DNA from: Candidatus Gastranaerophilales bacterium
Lineage (GTDB): Bacteria; Cyanobacteriota; Vampirovibrionia; Gastranaerophilales; Gastranaerophilaceae
Direction of reading: 5' to 3'
NCBI GenBank assembly: GCA_021201175.1
Contig: JAJQFK010000209.1
Coordinates: 1 to 6,308, forward strand
DNA length: 6,308 nucleotides
Below are positions 6,303 to 6,308 of this stretch, piece after piece. Within the stretch, counting starts at the first letter, position 1. The number at the start of each line of letters is the position of its first letter. The position numbers and the translations under genes are program-made. A model generated the notes under the pieces. The model did no database searches and was not told the DNA's origin. It worked only from the letters and a program-made list of their open reading frames with translations.

Positions 6303-6307
6303 AGGAG
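6303..6307 (+). promoter_or_regulatory. Shine-Dalgarno-like AGGAG at the window edge
   Basis: AGGAG ends 1 nt before the window does and would suit a plus-strand gene starting within about 10 nt beyond it. The ATG at 6299 overlapping it is a less likely start because nothing purine-rich stands at the right distance before it. Confidence 0.35.
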
Positions 6308-6308
6308 T

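Noticed and set aside
6183..6308. The frame of the last gene stays open for 42 codons after its TAG stop
   Set aside because: At least one other plus frame is also open for over 30 codons here, so the local G+C content explains it. The stretch is filled by hairpins, no start with a ribosome binding site is visible, and an AGGAG at the edge points to a new gene beyond.

Overview
The window is AT-rich bacterial DNA, mostly coding, from a diderm (Gram-negative-type) organism. It carries a lipid-exporter-type ABC protein, a nucleotide-sugar enzyme, a signal-peptide-bearing outer-membrane barrel, a TPR protein and a small membrane protein that resembles cyanobacterial Tic20-type proteins. Base composition, gene style and the Tic20-like protein suggest the non-photosynthetic sister lineage of Cyanobacteria (Vampirovibrionia/Melainabacteria, for example gut Gastranaerophilales). 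This placement is inference at about 50% confidence, because the window has no phylogenetic marker gene.

Layout: a minus-strand gene at 61-549 encodes a small, probably membrane-anchored coiled-coil protein of unknown function. Its TGA stop is followed in the same frame by an open stretch that runs off the window edge. A 223-bp AT-rich divergent intergenic region (550-772) follows; it holds a perfect 10-bp inverted repeat and several weak promoter-like hexamers. From 773 to 6182 there are five tightly packed plus-strand genes: an MsbA-type ABC exporter (773-2590), a UDP-glucuronate decarboxylase (best start TTG at 2592), an outer-membrane porin-like barrel (3533-4669), a nine-repeat TPR protein (4682-5755) and a Tic20-like/DUF4870-like membrane protein (5742-6182). 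The gaps are 1, 5 and 12 nt, followed by a 14-nt overlap, so they probably form one operon. The last 126 bp are locally richer in G+C, contain two hairpins that look like an interspersed palindromic element, and end in a Shine-Dalgarno-like sequence for a gene beyond the window.

How the genes may work together: the theme is the cell envelope. The decarboxylase makes UDP-xylose, a donor for surface glycans. The ABC exporter would flip a lipid or glycolipid across the inner membrane. The barrel sits in the outer membrane. The TPR protein and the small membrane protein, whose genes overlap, may act as a pair. No glycosyltransferase and no UDP-glucose dehydrogenase lies in the window, so the glycan route is incomplete here. 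No mobile element, CRISPR array, tRNA or rRNA was seen. The strongest observations are the re-assigned TTG start, the in-frame continuation past the TGA of the first gene, the possible leaderless internal promoter before the TPR gene, the TPR/Tic20-like pair and the 3' palindromic element.
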